A DNA stretch of 64,000 nucleotides from Canibacter zhoujuaniae. GTDB taxonomy: Bacteria; Actinomycetota; Actinomycetes; Actinomycetales; Microbacteriaceae. The notes beneath the pieces are model-generated. The model did not search any database. It had not been told where the DNA came from and worked only from the letters and a program-made list of their open reading frames with translations. Positions within the stretch are counted from its first letter, which is position 1, and every line of letters starts with the position of its first letter. Of the stretch, positions 36,267 to 47,397 are shown one piece after another. The stretch is taken from assembly GCF_011752015.1 (NCBI RefSeq), contig NZ_JAAIKA010000001.1:806001-870000 (forward strand). The letters run 5' to 3'. A program made the translations under genes and the position numbers.

Positions 36267-36767
36267 ATGTCTGAAAACAAGGAACTGCAACTTGCACAGG
36301 TAGAGAGCTTCGAGTTGGATCACACCGCTGTTAAAGCTCCGTATATTCGCTTGATCGGCGTAGAGCACGGCCCGAAAGGTGATGCAATCAGCAACTTCGA
36401 TGTGCGCTTAGTGCAACCAAATGAGCAGGAAATTCCAACCGCAGGTCTGCACACAATAGAACACACAATCGCAGGTTTGCTGCGCACACGTCTTGCCGGC
36501 GTAATAGACATCTCTCCGTTTGGGTGCCGCACCGGTTTCCATCTCATGGTTTGGGGAGAGCCAACAGTGCGTGAAGTTGCTGAGGCAATTCGCTACTCAC
36601 TCACGACTATTGCAGAGCGGATCGAATGGGCCGATGTGCCAGGAACAACAGCTGAGTCGTGCGGCAACTATCGGGATCATTCTCTCCACTCAGCAAAAGA
36701 GTGGGCAGCACAGATTGTGGCGCAGGGTTTCAGCCTTAACGCTTTCGACCGCAGCGAAGTTGTCTAG
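36267..36767 (+). CDS. luxS: S-ribosylhomocysteine lyase
   Basis: Cleaves S-ribosylhomocysteine to homocysteine and DPD, the precursor of AI-2. The 166 residues match the family length. The metal site HTIEH is at residues 62-66, the catalytic Cys is in [13 protein letters not shown] (about 91), and the third zinc ligand is the Cys in [12 protein letters not shown]. It is divergent from the nucleosidase and convergent with mdh, 7 bp apart. Confidence 0.97.
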   Translation: MSENKELQLAQVESFELDHTAVKAPYIRLIGVEHGPKGDAISNFDVRLVQPNEQEIPTAGLHTIEHTIAGLLRTRLAGVIDISPFGCRTGFHLMVWGEPTVREVAEAIRYSLTTIAERIEWADVPGTTAESCGNYRDHSLHSAKEWAAQIVAQGFSLNAFDRSEVV

Positions 36768-36774
36768 GTCTCAA

Positions 36775-37767
36775 CTAGTCGATAAGACCCAGTTCGCGCA
36801 CAGCTTGACGCTCTGCGTCAAGCTCTCTGGCTGAGGCCGCTATCAAGTTGAGTGTTTCCTCTGACACGTCAAGATCCTTAACGATCTGCCACTCACCATT
36901 AGCGGTAGTGACCGGGAAGGAGCTCACGAGCCCTTCTGGCACACCGTAAGAGCCGTCAGAGACAACGCTCATAGAAACCCAATCGTCAGCAGCCGTGCCC
37001 AGCACCCAGTCACGCACATGTGCGATGGTTGCATTTGCAGCTGAGGCGGCAGATGAGGCTCCACGCGCCGCAATTATGGCGGCACCGCGCTTTGCCACAG
37101 TCGGGCGAAACTCGTCTGCCACCCAGTTCGCATCTACCTGCTCGAGCGCTGCACGATCGTTCACAAGTGTGTGCGCCAAATCCGGCACCTGGGTGTCTGA
37201 ATGGTTGCCCCAGATTGTCATGCGCTTAACCGCCCCAGGTGAAACTTCAAGTTTCGCGGCAAGCTGCGCAATAGCACGGTCGTGATCGAGACGGGTCAGC
37301 GCTGTGACGTTCTTTGGGTCAAGACCCGCCCCGGTCGCAAGCACTGTCAGCGCATTTGTGTTTGCCGGGTTACCCGTTACTGTCACCTTCACATCTTTTG
37401 CGGCTGCTGCCGCCAGCGCCCGCCCCTGGCTCGCAAAAATCTTTGCGTTCGCAGCCAACAGATCAGCTCGCGTCTCACCCGGCCCGCGCGGCTTAGCCCC
37501 AACCAGCAGGGCATGGTTCACTCCGTCAAACGCTGCTTCGGCATCTGCGCTCCACCGCACATCAGCTAACAGCGGAAAGGCGCAATCAGCAAGCTCCATT
37601 GCCACGCCCGCAACTTTTTCGACAGCCGCAGGCACCTCCAGCACCGAAATCTCTACCGGCTGGTCGGGGCCAAACATTTCACCTGCTGCGATCCGAAAAA
37701 GCAGCGCGTAACCAATTTGACCCGCACCGCCGGTAACCGCAACCTTGATTGGAGTTTTTGCAACCAT
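36775..37767 (-). CDS. mdh: Malate dehydrogenase, NAD-dependent
   Basis: Cytoplasmic TCA cycle enzyme interconverting malate and oxaloacetate. The 330 residues show [23 protein letters not shown] at the N-terminus, the substrate Arg loop in [30 protein letters not shown], the [14 protein letters not shown] segment with Asp, and the catalytic His in [13 protein letters not shown]. It belongs to the long cytoplasmic-type group common in actinomycetes. There is a 96-bp gap with a large inverted repeat upstream. Confidence 0.97.
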   Translation of the reverse strand: MVAKTPIKVAVTGGAGQIGYALLFRIAAGEMFGPDQPVEISVLEVPAAVEKVAGVAMELADCAFPLLADVRWSADAEAAFDGVNHALLVGAKPRGPGETRADLLAANAKIFASQGRALAAAAAKDVKVTVTGNPANTNALTVLATGAGLDPKNVTALTRLDHDRAIAQLAAKLEVSPGAVKRMTIWGNHSDTQVPDLAHTLVNDRAALEQVDANWVADEFRPTVAKRGAAIIAARGASSAASAANATIAHVRDWVLGTAADDWVSMSVVSDGSYGVPEGLVSSFPVTTANGEWQIVKDLDVSEETLNLIAASARELDAERQAVRELGLID

Positions 37768-37792
37768 TTTGACTCTTTCTAGTTTTTAGATT

Positions 37793-37852
37793 CGCAAAAT
37801 TGGCGGAGCTGTTCAGCACAGATCCGCGCTCGAGAGCCCCACCAATTTTGCG
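37793..37852 (-). terminator. Large inverted repeat between gcdH-like gene and mdh
   Basis: Perfect 11-bp arms (CGCAAAATTGG at 37793-37803, its complement at 37842-37852) enclose a 38-base region with its own GCGGA/TCCGC stem. It sits 12 bp past the acyl-CoA dehydrogenase stop and 26 bp before mdh. It could end the first operon or act as an attenuator or protein site for mdh. Confidence 0.45.
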
Positions 37853-37863
37853 CTGTGCCAGGA

Positions 37864-39024
37864 TTAAAACGCTGCGAGGCCGGTGAGCGCACGACCCAAA
37901 ATGAGCTGATGCACCTCATCGGTGCCTTCGTAGGTGCGCACCGACTCGAGGTTTGCCATATGGCGCATAACCGGAAAATCGCTGGTGATACCGTCACCGC
38001 CGAGCAGTGCGCGACAGGTTGAAGCGATCTTGATCGCCTCACGCACGTTATTAAGCTTGCCCACTGAAATCTGGTTGTGGTGCAGCTTGCCCGCATCCTT
38101 CAAACTGCCGAGGTAGTGCGCAAGCAAAAGACCCTTCTCATACTCAACAAAGCAATCGGCGAGCTTGCCCTGCACAAGCTGCTTCGCGCCAATTGGCTCC
38201 CCAAAAGTCTCACGTGTTTGAACGCGCTCAACCACAACCTCAAGGCAGTTGCGGGCAGCACCCATAACACCCCAAGCGATGCCGTAACGGGCCTCATTCA
38301 GACACTTAAACGGCGCCGACAGACCCTGCCCATTAGGCATTACAGCGTCAGCTGGTAGACGCAGATCGGTGAGGGTAATTTCAGTCTGTAGTGAAGCGCG
38401 CATCGAAAGTTTATTTTCGATTGCCTGCGCCGCATATCCCGGAGTGTCGGTCGGCACAACAAAACCGCGCACAACACCTTCTTCATCTTTCGCCCAGATG
38501 ACGGCAACATCAGCGATTGTGCCCAGCCCGATCCAGCGCTTCTTACCGTTGAGCACCCACTCGTCACCGTCTCGGCGCGCGGTTGTAATCATAGTGTTCG
38601 GATCGCTGCCCCCCTGTGGTTCGGTGAGCCCGAAGCAGCCAACAGCCTGCCCCTTACCCATCTTTGGCAGCCAAGTCTGTTTCTGCTCTTCTGATCCGAA
38701 CTTGTAGATTGCGCCCATTGCGAGAGAGCCCTGCACACTAAGCATGGTGCGGAAGCCGGAGTCAACAGCCTCAAACTCCATCGCCACCAGGCCGTAAGCA
38801 ACTGACGAAGCACCGGCCAGACCGTAGCCGTTCATGTACATTCCGAAGAAGCCCTGCTCGCCCACCTCCGAGACAAGCTCAACCGGGAGGCGGCGATCCT
38901 CAAAATCGCGATCGATAATCGGAGCGATCTTGGTCTGCGCAAATTCGCGTGCTTTTAACTGCCACTCGCGCTCTTCTGTCGTGACAAGATTTGAGACGTC
39001 GAATAGATCGTCAATGGTGCTCAT
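37864..39024 (-). CDS. Acyl-CoA dehydrogenase, glutaryl-CoA dehydrogenase-like
   Basis: FAD enzyme expected to oxidise and decarboxylate glutaryl-CoA to crotonyl-CoA. The 386 residues show FGLTEPQGGSDPNTM (FAD contact), KRWIGLGTIADV (typical of GCDH), LNEARYGIAWGVMGAA and the catalytic Glu in SVRTYEGTDEVHQLILGR. It lies 37 bp downstream of a family III CoA-transferase, which could supply glutaryl-CoA. The substrate is inferred from sequence resemblance and this pairing. Confidence 0.85.
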   Translation of the reverse strand: MSTIDDLFDVSNLVTTEEREWQLKAREFAQTKIAPIIDRDFEDRRLPVELVSEVGEQGFFGMYMNGYGLAGASSVAYGLVAMEFEAVDSGFRTMLSVQGSLAMGAIYKFGSEEQKQTWLPKMGKGQAVGCFGLTEPQGGSDPNTMITTARRDGDEWVLNGKKRWIGLGTIADVAVIWAKDEEGVVRGFVVPTDTPGYAAQAIENKLSMRASLQTEITLTDLRLPADAVMPNGQGLSAPFKCLNEARYGIAWGVMGAARNCLEVVVERVQTRETFGEPIGAKQLVQGKLADCFVEYEKGLLLAHYLGSLKDAGKLHHNQISVGKLNNVREAIKIASTCRALLGGDGITSDFPVMRHMANLESVRTYEGTDEVHQLILGRALTGLAAF

Positions 39025-39061
39025 TAGTGCCTCCTATTTTGGTGCAGGTGTGTGCTTGGTT

Positions 39062-40258
39062 CTACTCAACGTCGAGCCAGGTGCAACCTTGGTGTTCAGC
39101 TAGTTTTGGTGGAGCCAGATGGTAGCTGGCAGGTGTTTTAGAAAGGTGGATCGGGTTGGCAACCGTTGGCACCTCAACTGCGGTGCCGTCTGGTGCGATT
39201 CCTGTCAAAGACGCAATTGGATTCAGGCCGAGCGCTGTGGCGTAATCAAACGCCTGCCCAACAGTGTTGACGCGACCTGCTGGCACCTGCTGTTTTTCAA
39301 GCTCACTCACCCAATGCTCTGCGGTGTTCGCCAGCAGAGCGCCCTCAAGTAAGAGGCGCAGCTCTGCGCGGTGCGCAACGCGAGAAGCATTGGTCTTAAA
39401 CCTCTCGTCAGATGCGAGCTCCGGTTTGCCAAGCACCTCAACAAGTCGGTTAAATTGCGCGTCTGTGCCCACTGCGAGCGCGATGGTCTGGTCTGCTGCC
39501 GCAAACGTTTCGTAGGGGGCGATTGACGGGTGAGCATTACCCATGCGTCGCGGCGAAGTGCCTGTTTCAAGGGTTGAGGATGCCTGGTTGCTCAGCGCTG
39601 ACAGCAGGGAGGTGAGCAGTGACAGTTTCACGTGCTGCCCCTGACCGTAAACCTCGCTGCCAGCAGTGTCACGCGCCCGGAGGGCGGCTTGTATGCCGAT
39701 AACTGCATTTAAACCGGTGATGATGTCAACCATCGCGACACCAACCTTATTTGGTTCACTCTCTGGGCTGCCGGTGATGCTCATCAGGCCACCAACGGCC
39801 TGCACGAGCAGATCGTAACCGGGCAGGCCCGCGCCTTTGCCGTCGCCAAAGCCGGAAATTGATGCATACACAAGCCGTGGATTTTTTGCGGCGAGCGTCT
39901 TGTAGTCAAGGCCAAATTTTGCCATTGTGCCGGGCTTAAAGTTTTCAATAACAACGTCTGCGGTTTCTGCAAGTTCGCGCGCAATTTTTAGGTCTGCAGC
40001 ATTGCTCAGGTCGAGCGCGATCGAACGCTTACCACGGTTGGCGCTCACAAAGTAGGTTGCCTGCCCAGCTTTGTTAACCGGCGGCGTCCACTGTCTGGTG
40101 CCGTCACCTGCGGGGCTTTCAATTTTTATAACGTCCGCGCCCAGATCCGCAAGCATCATAGTTGCATAGGGGCCTGCGAGCACCCGTGAGAAATCTGCAA
40201 CGCGCACACCAGCGAGCGCACCTTTGCCGTGTGAACTTGGCTTAGATTGGCTGTTCAT
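39062..40258 (-). CDS. Family III CoA-transferase (CaiB/BaiF type)
   Basis: Moves CoA between carboxylic acids, here perhaps from succinyl-CoA to glutarate. The 398 residues have the CaiB/BaiF start (GALAGVRVADFSRVLAGPYATMMLADLGADVIKIE), the catalytic Asp in GLPGYDLLVQAVGGLMSITG, and FVSANRGKRSIALDLSN. It is the first gene of a two-gene operon with the glutaryl-CoA dehydrogenase-like gene. Mammalian SUGCT (succinyl-CoA:glutarate transferase) is of this family, which supports the guess. Confidence 0.88.
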   Translation of the reverse strand: MNSQSKPSSHGKGALAGVRVADFSRVLAGPYATMMLADLGADVIKIESPAGDGTRQWTPPVNKAGQATYFVSANRGKRSIALDLSNAADLKIARELAETADVVIENFKPGTMAKFGLDYKTLAAKNPRLVYASISGFGDGKGAGLPGYDLLVQAVGGLMSITGSPESEPNKVGVAMVDIITGLNAVIGIQAALRARDTAGSEVYGQGQHVKLSLLTSLLSALSNQASSTLETGTSPRRMGNAHPSIAPYETFAAADQTIALAVGTDAQFNRLVEVLGKPELASDERFKTNASRVAHRAELRLLLEGALLANTAEHWVSELEKQQVPAGRVNTVGQAFDYATALGLNPIASLTGIAPDGTAVEVPTVANPIHLSKTPASYHLAPPKLAEHQGCTWLDVE

Positions 40259-40326
40259 TCAGATCCTCTCAGGCTCACCCCTATCCTACTCTGGGTTAAC
40301 TAAAGAGGCTAATTTACGGGTAACGG

Positions 40327-40941
40327 TTAATACAGCAGAAACTGTACTGAGCTTTTCCCGGGCAGCTCCCCCAAGCCCACCCGCAAATGGTAGGCCGCTC
40401 CACCGGCAATCGCATCCGGCCGATCATCGTTACAGGTGTCTTCGGTCGAGCGCTGGCGCTGCCACTCAAGTGGCGCGCTTTCAACCTTCTGCCCTGGTTT
40501 TAAAAGCACGAGTCGATGATCCGCCTCAGTTTGGCAGTGTGTCGAAAGCCACACCATTTCTGCGCCTGACGAGATCTCAAATATCATCTGACTGGTGCCA
40601 ACGTCGTAGTAGCATGTCGCTTTTCCGGTGTTTTCTAGCGTCAGCGACAGCTTCGGCAGCTCGCCCGGGCCGTAACTATTTTTATCGGTCACAGGTAGCA
40701 GCTCGAGATCGCCTGCTCCGCACTCGGTTGCTTCCGCGTTGGCAGCGGAATTGCGCGGCGCAGATGTGTCAACCAAGCCGTCTAACAGCGTTACTTCATT
40801 GCGTGCTGTCGGTCCGAGTGAAAAACGGCCGGTGATTAGGAAAACAGCAAGCGCCGCAAGCGAAACAACAATAGCGGCCACCATTAATCGCCGTCTTCGA
40901 AAGGTTTTGCGAGTGGGTTTACTGTCTATGATGTCGGTCAC
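40327..40941 (-). CDS. Membrane-anchored extracytoplasmic protein, unknown function
   Basis: 204 residues. The N-terminus is basic (SKPTRKTFRRRRL), followed by one membrane helix (about 20-40: MVAAIVVSLAALAVFLITG), then an outside domain with a beta-sandwich look (LPKLSLTLENTGKATCYYDVG ... VWLSTHCQTEADHRLVLLKPGQKV). The domain has four Cys that could form disulfides. The LENTG phrase resembles DUF4232/DUF4352-like Ig folds, but I cannot name the family. GTG start at 40941, overlapping the acetyltransferase gene by 4 bp, so it belongs to the murB operon. Confidence 0.7.
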   Translation of the reverse strand: MTDIIDSKPTRKTFRRRRLMVAAIVVSLAALAVFLITGRFSLGPTARNEVTLLDGLVDTSAPRNSAANAEATECGAGDLELLPVTDKNSYGPGELPKLSLTLENTGKATCYYDVGTSQMIFEISSGAEMVWLSTHCQTEADHRLVLLKPGQKVESAPLEWQRQRSTEDTCNDDRPDAIAGGAAYHLRVGLGELPGKSSVQFLLY

Positions 40942-41459
40942 TGCGCCACCGTCTTCACCATGCGTGTGTTGCCGAGTGTGTTGGGGCGCACCCGCGCAAG
41001 ATCCAAGAATTCGGCGACGCCCTCATCTCGCGAGCTTAAAAGCACCTCATAGGCTTCAGCAACAAACTCTCCCGGTTCTGCGGGCAGCACTTGAAAACCG
41101 TGCCGGGCAAAAAACTCCACCTCAAATGTTAGGCACACAAGCTGTTTGAGACCCAGCTCGATAGCATCAGCTTCGATCCGCTCAACCAAAGCGTGCCCAA
41201 CACCTTTGCCCAACGCCTCTGGCACAACTGCGAGCGTGCGCACCTCACCAAGGTGCTCCCACATGACGTGCAGCGCACCGAAACCTAGCAGCTCTCCGCT
41301 GGCATCTTCTGCAACATAAAACTGCTGAATTGTCTCATACACGGTCACCGGATCCTTACCCAACAGAATCCTGTTTTCAACCAGCGGCTGCATTACCTCG
41401 AGAATTCTCGGCACATCTCCTGTGCGAGCCTTGCGCACACTAACGTCTTTGAGCGTCAT
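40938..41459 (-). CDS. Amino-acid N-acetyltransferase, short ArgA-like GNAT
   Basis: GNAT-fold enzyme of 173 residues resembling the short actinobacterial N-acetylglutamate synthase (Rv2747 type), the first step of arginine biosynthesis. It starts VSVRKARTGDVPRILEVMQPLVENRIL and shows the acetyl-CoA loop VVPEALGKGVGHALVERIE, followed by LVCLTFEVEFFARHGFQVLP, all typical of that group. The C-terminal tail (VRPNTLGNTRMVKTV) also fits. It overlaps murB by one base. Confidence 0.8.
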   Translation of the reverse strand: MTLKDVSVRKARTGDVPRILEVMQPLVENRILLGKDPVTVYETIQQFYVAEDASGELLGFGALHVMWEHLGEVRTLAVVPEALGKGVGHALVERIEADAIELGLKQLVCLTFEVEFFARHGFQVLPAEPGEFVAEAYEVLLSSRDEGVAEFLDLARVRPNTLGNTRMVKTVAQ

Positions 41460-42775
41460 CAGATTTCGATCCCGTAAATATTTGGTTCAGGGGCAAGCAC
41501 GACACCAAATTCGGCCTGCACCATGCTCACAACATAGCGGGCAAGCTCACCGATTTCAGCGGCGGTCGCACCGCCCCGGTTTGTAATTGCTAGGGTGTGC
41601 TTATCAGATATTGCAGCTTTTGAGCCGGGCAGGCGGAAACCCTTCTTAATGCCAGCATTCTCGATTAACCAAGCGGCTGACAGTTTCACCCGCCTTTCAC
41701 CCGAGTCGTAGTCTGGCAGCGGTGGCAGCTGGCCGTCGCGGATTGCATCAAAGGTGGTTACAGTATCGCTGGCTTCCTCCGCATCAACCGGGAATCGCGG
41801 CGCGTGCGGTGGCAGGGTGCGCGCAAACTGCTCGCTCACGATCGGGTTCATAAAGAACGATCCTGCCGATACACTGTTCGGATCTTGCGGATCAAGCACC
41901 ATGCCTTTTTCAGCCCGCACACGCAGCACAGTGTCACGCACCTCTCGCAGCGGCACCTGGGCACCGAGCTTCACACCGAGTGCCTTTGCAAGCTGCGGGA
42001 AGATAATTGGTGCGCTCAGCGGCTGCCCTTCCGCGGTGCTGTTGTCCCGGCTCGCATCGAGCACCAGGTCGATCGACAGCACGACTGCTTCGTATCCCTG
42101 TTTCAGAATAGAATCACGGTATGCAAGCCGCAGCTCCGCTGCCGGTAAACGACGCACAGCTGCGAGATCACGCTCATAAAGTTCAACAGAGTGCAGTGTG
42201 TTTGCTAGCTCGCCGCCGTATGCGCCAATATTTTGCACGGGAGCGGCGCCGGCAAGACCCGGGATCCCAGAGAGCATTTCAATACCCGCATAGCCCTGCG
42301 CAACAGACCAGGCGACAAGCTCATCCCAATCCTGACCGGCCTGCACACGCACTCTGACTTTGTTTTCTGGCAGATTGTCGTCTGCCACAACTGCAATACC
42401 GGTATTACGCACCAACAGCACCGAGCCGGGATAGCCCGAGTCCGCAACAATAGTGTTCGAACCGCCACCCAAGAGCAGCCACGAATCTTCCGACTCCCAG
42501 AGCCCAGCCGCGTGCGCAGCCAGTTCGAAAGCGGTGCGCGCCACCAGAAGCTGCGCAAATTTACCGCCGACCTGCATTGTTGTAAGGCTTGCAAAGTCGG
42601 TCGGCGTCTGCCCGTCGGGGGTATCTTGTGCCGCGGGCTGCGGCATGCTGACATGCTCTCGCTCGTCAGCAGTAGCCGCAGGCTCTGGCGCTGCTGACGG
42701 AAGGTCATCGGAGTAGCGCTCAGGCTCACCCCGGCTCGCAACTATTGCAGCAATTTCTTCTGTTGGATCAGGCAT
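41459..42775 (-). CDS. murB: UDP-N-acetylenolpyruvoylglucosamine reductase
   Basis: FAD- and NADPH-dependent enzyme completing UDP-MurNAc synthesis. The 438 residues include an unusual N-terminal extension of about 60 residues, rich in Pro, Glu and Ala, before the normal FASLTTMQVGG start. Core motifs are LLLGGGSNTIVADSG, GIPGLAGAAPVQNIGAYGGEL, the catalytic Ser in SAGSFFMNPIVS, and the SAAWLIENAGIKKGFRLPGSKAAISDKHTLAITN stretch. A start further in (ATG of MPQPAAQ, residue 44) would shorten the extension. It lies in an operon directly after hadB. Confidence 0.95.
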   Translation of the reverse strand: MPDPTEEIAAIVASRGEPERYSDDLPSAAPEPAATADEREHVSMPQPAAQDTPDGQTPTDFASLTTMQVGGKFAQLLVARTAFELAAHAAGLWESEDSWLLLGGGSNTIVADSGYPGSVLLVRNTGIAVVADDNLPENKVRVRVQAGQDWDELVAWSVAQGYAGIEMLSGIPGLAGAAPVQNIGAYGGELANTLHSVELYERDLAAVRRLPAAELRLAYRDSILKQGYEAVVLSIDLVLDASRDNSTAEGQPLSAPIIFPQLAKALGVKLGAQVPLREVRDTVLRVRAEKGMVLDPQDPNSVSAGSFFMNPIVSEQFARTLPPHAPRFPVDAEEASDTVTTFDAIRDGQLPPLPDYDSGERRVKLSAAWLIENAGIKKGFRLPGSKAAISDKHTLAITNRGGATAAEIGELARYVVSMVQAEFGVVLAPEPNIYGIEI

Positions 42776-43234
42776 TTAATTGGAGACCTGACGCGGCGAA
42801 TCTGTCTCAAAGAATTGCACCAGCACGAGAGCCTTCACAAGCACTGTTTTACCCTCGAAATAGGTGTCAATTTTAAACTGTGCTGTGCGCGCATCAGGAT
42901 CGAGTGCGTTCACAGCTATCTTCACCTCAACGGTTGCGCCAGATTCAGCGTCAACCCACACAGGGCGTGTGAATCGTGCTTGGGCGTCAAGAATTACGCC
43001 GGCGTCACCCAGCCACTCAGCGACCGGCGTGGTGGCAACACCCATCGTGAGCATACCGTGGGCGAGCACACCCTGAAGCCCAACCTCTTGTGCAACATCA
43101 TCGCGATAGTGGATCGGGTTAAAGTCACCTGAAGCTCCTGCATAGCGCACCAGAGAGTCACGCGTCAGATGGTAGCTTCGTTCCGCGATAACAGAGCCAA
43201 CTGTAAGCTCTGCAAACTTTGGTGAGTCGGTCAT
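42776..43234 (-). CDS. MaoC-like dehydratase subunit, HadB-type
   Basis: A hot-dog fold (3R)-hydroxyacyl-ACP dehydratase subunit of type II fatty acid synthesis. The 152 residues carry the hydratase 2 motif YAGASGDFNPIHYRDDVAQ with the catalytic Asp and His, and LAHGMLTMG. It pairs with the HadA-type gene 2 bp upstream; in mycobacteria such pairs form a heterodimer. It is followed immediately by murB, a gene order shared by many actinomycetes. Confidence 0.88.
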   Translation of the reverse strand: MTDSPKFAELTVGSVIAERSYHLTRDSLVRYAGASGDFNPIHYRDDVAQEVGLQGVLAHGMLTMGVATTPVAEWLGDAGVILDAQARFTRPVWVDAESGATVEVKIAVNALDPDARTAQFKIDTYFEGKTVLVKALVLVQFFETDSPRQVSN

Positions 43235-43236
43235 AA

Positions 43237-43680
43237 TTATTCAGCTCCCCTCACTACGAGAGTAGAAATCGCAGTCACGACATGGTCACCATTGGCATCG
43301 GCGATCTCACTGGTTGCGGTGATCATAGAGTTACCGCCGAGTGATTTCACATCAGTTATCGTCATCTGCGCAGTTAGCTCATCACCCGCAACGATCGGAC
43401 GGGTGTAGGTAAAACGCTGGTCACCGTGCACAACATGTGAAAAATCAACGCCAGCTTCTTCGTCTGCGAGCAGCTGTTGCAGAGTGAAGTCTTGAATCAC
43501 CACCGCAAAAGTTGGTGGCGCCACCACATCTTGAAAACCGGCTGCCTGTGCTGTCGCGACATCAAAGTGCACGCGCGCCTCGGATTTTACAGCTCGCGCA
43601 AACTCGCGCACTTTTTCGCGCCCAACAAGATACGGAGCCGTTGCTGGATACCTGCGCCCCACAACTTCTGCATTAATCAT
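43237..43680 (-). CDS. MaoC N-terminal-type dehydratase subunit, HadA-type
   Basis: The partner subunit of the HadB-type protein. The 147 residues match the MaoC_dehydrat_N pattern: VGRRYPATAPYLVGREKVREFARAV near the start, VVAPPTFAVVIQ, and VVHGDQRFTYTRPIVAGDEL. It lacks the catalytic hydratase motif found in HadB, as expected for the substrate-binding subunit. It is the first gene of the five-gene operon running to the membrane protein at 40327. Confidence 0.87.
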   Translation of the reverse strand: MINAEVVGRRYPATAPYLVGREKVREFARAVKSEARVHFDVATAQAAGFQDVVAPPTFAVVIQDFTLQQLLADEEAGVDFSHVVHGDQRFTYTRPIVAGDELTAQMTITDVKSLGGNSMITATSEIADANGDHVVTAISTLVVRGAE

Positions 43681-43816
43681 GCTGTCAATCCTACTCTTGG
43701 GGGCGGTTTAGCAGCAGAATAACGCGCAGCAATACCGCAGCTACCGCTGACAGAAACACAAACTATTTTGTAGGTTTTCGCCAGGGAAACCACGCTATTG
43801 ATTGGAGTAATCAGAG

Positions 43817-43822
43817 TATAAA
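43817..43822 (+). promoter_or_regulatory. -10 box of biotin carboxylase gene
   Basis: TATAAA ends 9 bases before the ATG at 43832, with CTATTG as a weak -35 16 bp upstream. The leader would be only about two or three bases, so the transcript is nearly leaderless. Confidence 0.5.
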
Positions 43823-43831
43823 CTGTAAGGC

Positions 43832-45598
43832 ATGTCTCGAATTCACAAAGTGTTAGTAGCCAACCGCGGTGAAATCGCAGTCCGTATTATTCGCGCCGCA
43901 CACGATAGCGGCATTTCCTCTGTCGCGGTTTATGCCGATCAGGATCGCGATGCGCTGCACGCGAAGCTGGCAGATGAGGCTTACGCGCTAAACGGGACGA
44001 CAAGCGCTGAGACCTACCTAGTGGTTGAGAAGATTCTTGATGTTGCTCGCCGCTCTGGCGCGGATGCGGTGCACCCGGGCTACGGATTCTTGGCAGAGAA
44101 CGCTGACTTTGCGCAGGCCGTCATTGATGCCGGCCTAACCTGGATAGGCCCTGCACCGGAGGCAATCAATATGCTCGGCGACAAAGTGTCGGCCAGACAC
44201 GTTGCCGAAAAGGTGGGTGCCCCGCTAGCTGCTGGCACCAGCGATCCGGTCGCAAATGCGGAGGAAGTGCTCGCTTTTGCTGATGAGGTTGGGCTTCCCA
44301 TTGCGATTAAAGCCGCCTACGGTGGCGGTGGGCGCGGCCTGAAGGTCGCCTATAAACGGGAAGAGGTTGCTGAACTGTTTGAGTCGGCAACCCGCGAAGC
44401 CGTAGCCGCATTCGGACGCGGCGAGTGCTTTGTTGAAAAATACCTTGAGAAGCCCCGCCACGTCGAGACGCAGTGCCTGGCCGACCAGCACGGCAATGTG
44501 GTTGTAATCTCAACTCGCGACTGCTCACTGCAGCGCCGCCACCAAAAGTTGGTTGAAGAAGCTCCCGCTCCTTTCCTCACTGATGAGCAAATTAAGCGCC
44601 TGTATGACTCTTCAAAAGCCATCCTGCGTGAGGTTGGCTATGTGGGTGCCGGCACATGTGAATTCTTGGTTGCGAAAGACGGCACTGTGTCTTTCCTCGA
44701 GGTGAACACCCGACTGCAGGTGGAGCACCCCGTCTCTGAAGAGGTCACAGGCATCGATTTGGTGCGTGAACAGTTCCGCATCGCCGAGGGCGGGGTTATC
44801 GACTACAGCGATCCGAAAACGAGTGGTCACTCCTTTGAGTTCCGTCTGAACGGCGAAGATGCCGGGCGAGGCTTCCTGCCCACACCGGGTGTTATCACGC
44901 ACTTCACTCCTGCATCAGGCCCGGGCGTGCGTGTAGATACGGGTGTGACCGCCGGCGATGAAATTAGCGGCGCCTTTGACTCCATGCTCGGCAAACTAAT
45001 CGTGACCGGCGCAACTCGAGCAGAAGCTCTTGAGCGCGCCCGCCGGGCCCTTGCAGAATTTGAAGTGGCGGGTCTCCCAACAGTGCTGCCTTTCCATCGC
45101 AGGGTTGTGAACGAGCCGGCATTCACCGCTGAAAACGGTGAGTTCGGTGTTTACACTCTATGGATCGAGAATGAATTCAATAACGACATCGATCCTTGGG
45201 AGGGTGAGTCGCAGCCGAATATGATTGCGCAGAAACGGCAAAACGTGGTTGTTGAGGTTGACGGGCGACGCGTTGAAGTGATGATGCCGACGACGCTGCT
45301 GCCGCTTGCCGACCAGTTGGTCACCCGCGGCCCCGCCCCAAAGCGCAAATCTTCGGGCGCGGTTGGGGGTGCTTCAAGCGACGCCGTTACCGCACCGATG
45401 CAGGCAACCATTGTGAAGGTTCCTGTCGAAGATGGGCAGCGTGTTACCAAGGGTGAGCTTGTCGCTGTGCTTGAGGCGATGAAAATGGAGCAGTCTATTT
45501 TTGCGCCGCACGACGGCGTTGTGCACTCGGTTGATGCACCGATCGGGCAAACTGTGCCCAACGGTCATGTGCTGCTTGTAGTTGAGCCAGCCGAATAG
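43832..45598 (+). CDS. Acetyl/propionyl-CoA carboxylase alpha chain (biotin carboxylase + BCCP)
   Basis: ATP-dependent carboxylation of its own biotin, supplying carboxybiotin to AccD-type beta chains for malonyl- or methylmalonyl-CoA synthesis. In the 588 residues the biotin carboxylase domain fills 1-450 ([32 protein letters not shown], the glycine-rich [28 protein letters not shown]). A linker leads to the biotin carrier domain (about 515-588) with the biotinylated Lys in LEAMKMEQS. This is the AccA3/AccBC form of actinomycetes. No beta chain lies alongside. Confidence 0.95.
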   Translation: MSRIHKVLVANRGEIAVRIIRAAHDSGISSVAVYADQDRDALHAKLADEAYALNGTTSAETYLVVEKILDVARRSGADAVHPGYGFLAENADFAQAVIDAGLTWIGPAPEAINMLGDKVSARHVAEKVGAPLAAGTSDPVANAEEVLAFADEVGLPIAIKAAYGGGGRGLKVAYKREEVAELFESATREAVAAFGRGECFVEKYLEKPRHVETQCLADQHGNVVVISTRDCSLQRRHQKLVEEAPAPFLTDEQIKRLYDSSKAILREVGYVGAGTCEFLVAKDGTVSFLEVNTRLQVEHPVSEEVTGIDLVREQFRIAEGGVIDYSDPKTSGHSFEFRLNGEDAGRGFLPTPGVITHFTPASGPGVRVDTGVTAGDEISGAFDSMLGKLIVTGATRAEALERARRALAEFEVAGLPTVLPFHRRVVNEPAFTAENGEFGVYTLWIENEFNNDIDPWEGESQPNMIAQKRQNVVVEVDGRRVEVMMPTTLLPLADQLVTRGPAPKRKSSGAVGGASSDAVTAPMQATIVKVPVEDGQRVTKGELVAVLEAMKMEQSIFAPHDGVVHSVDAPIGQTVPNGHVLLVVEPAE

Positions 45599-45625
45599 CC
45601 ACTCGGTTAAAGCTTCTAAATAATA

Positions 45626-45660
45626 TTTGGGGCGGCAACCAGTTTGGTTGCCGCCCCAAA
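45626..45660. terminator. Bidirectional terminator between biotin carboxylase gene and groEL
   Basis: Sixteen-base perfect arms (45626-45641 and 45645-45660, TTTGGGGCGGCAACCA and its complement) with a tiny loop, flanked by A/T runs on both sides. It separates the convergent carboxylase and groEL genes. Confidence 0.9.
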
Positions 45661-45675
45661 ATTTGCTTTAAGAGA

Positions 45676-47394
<1,719 letters not shown>

Positions 47395-47397
47395 TCA

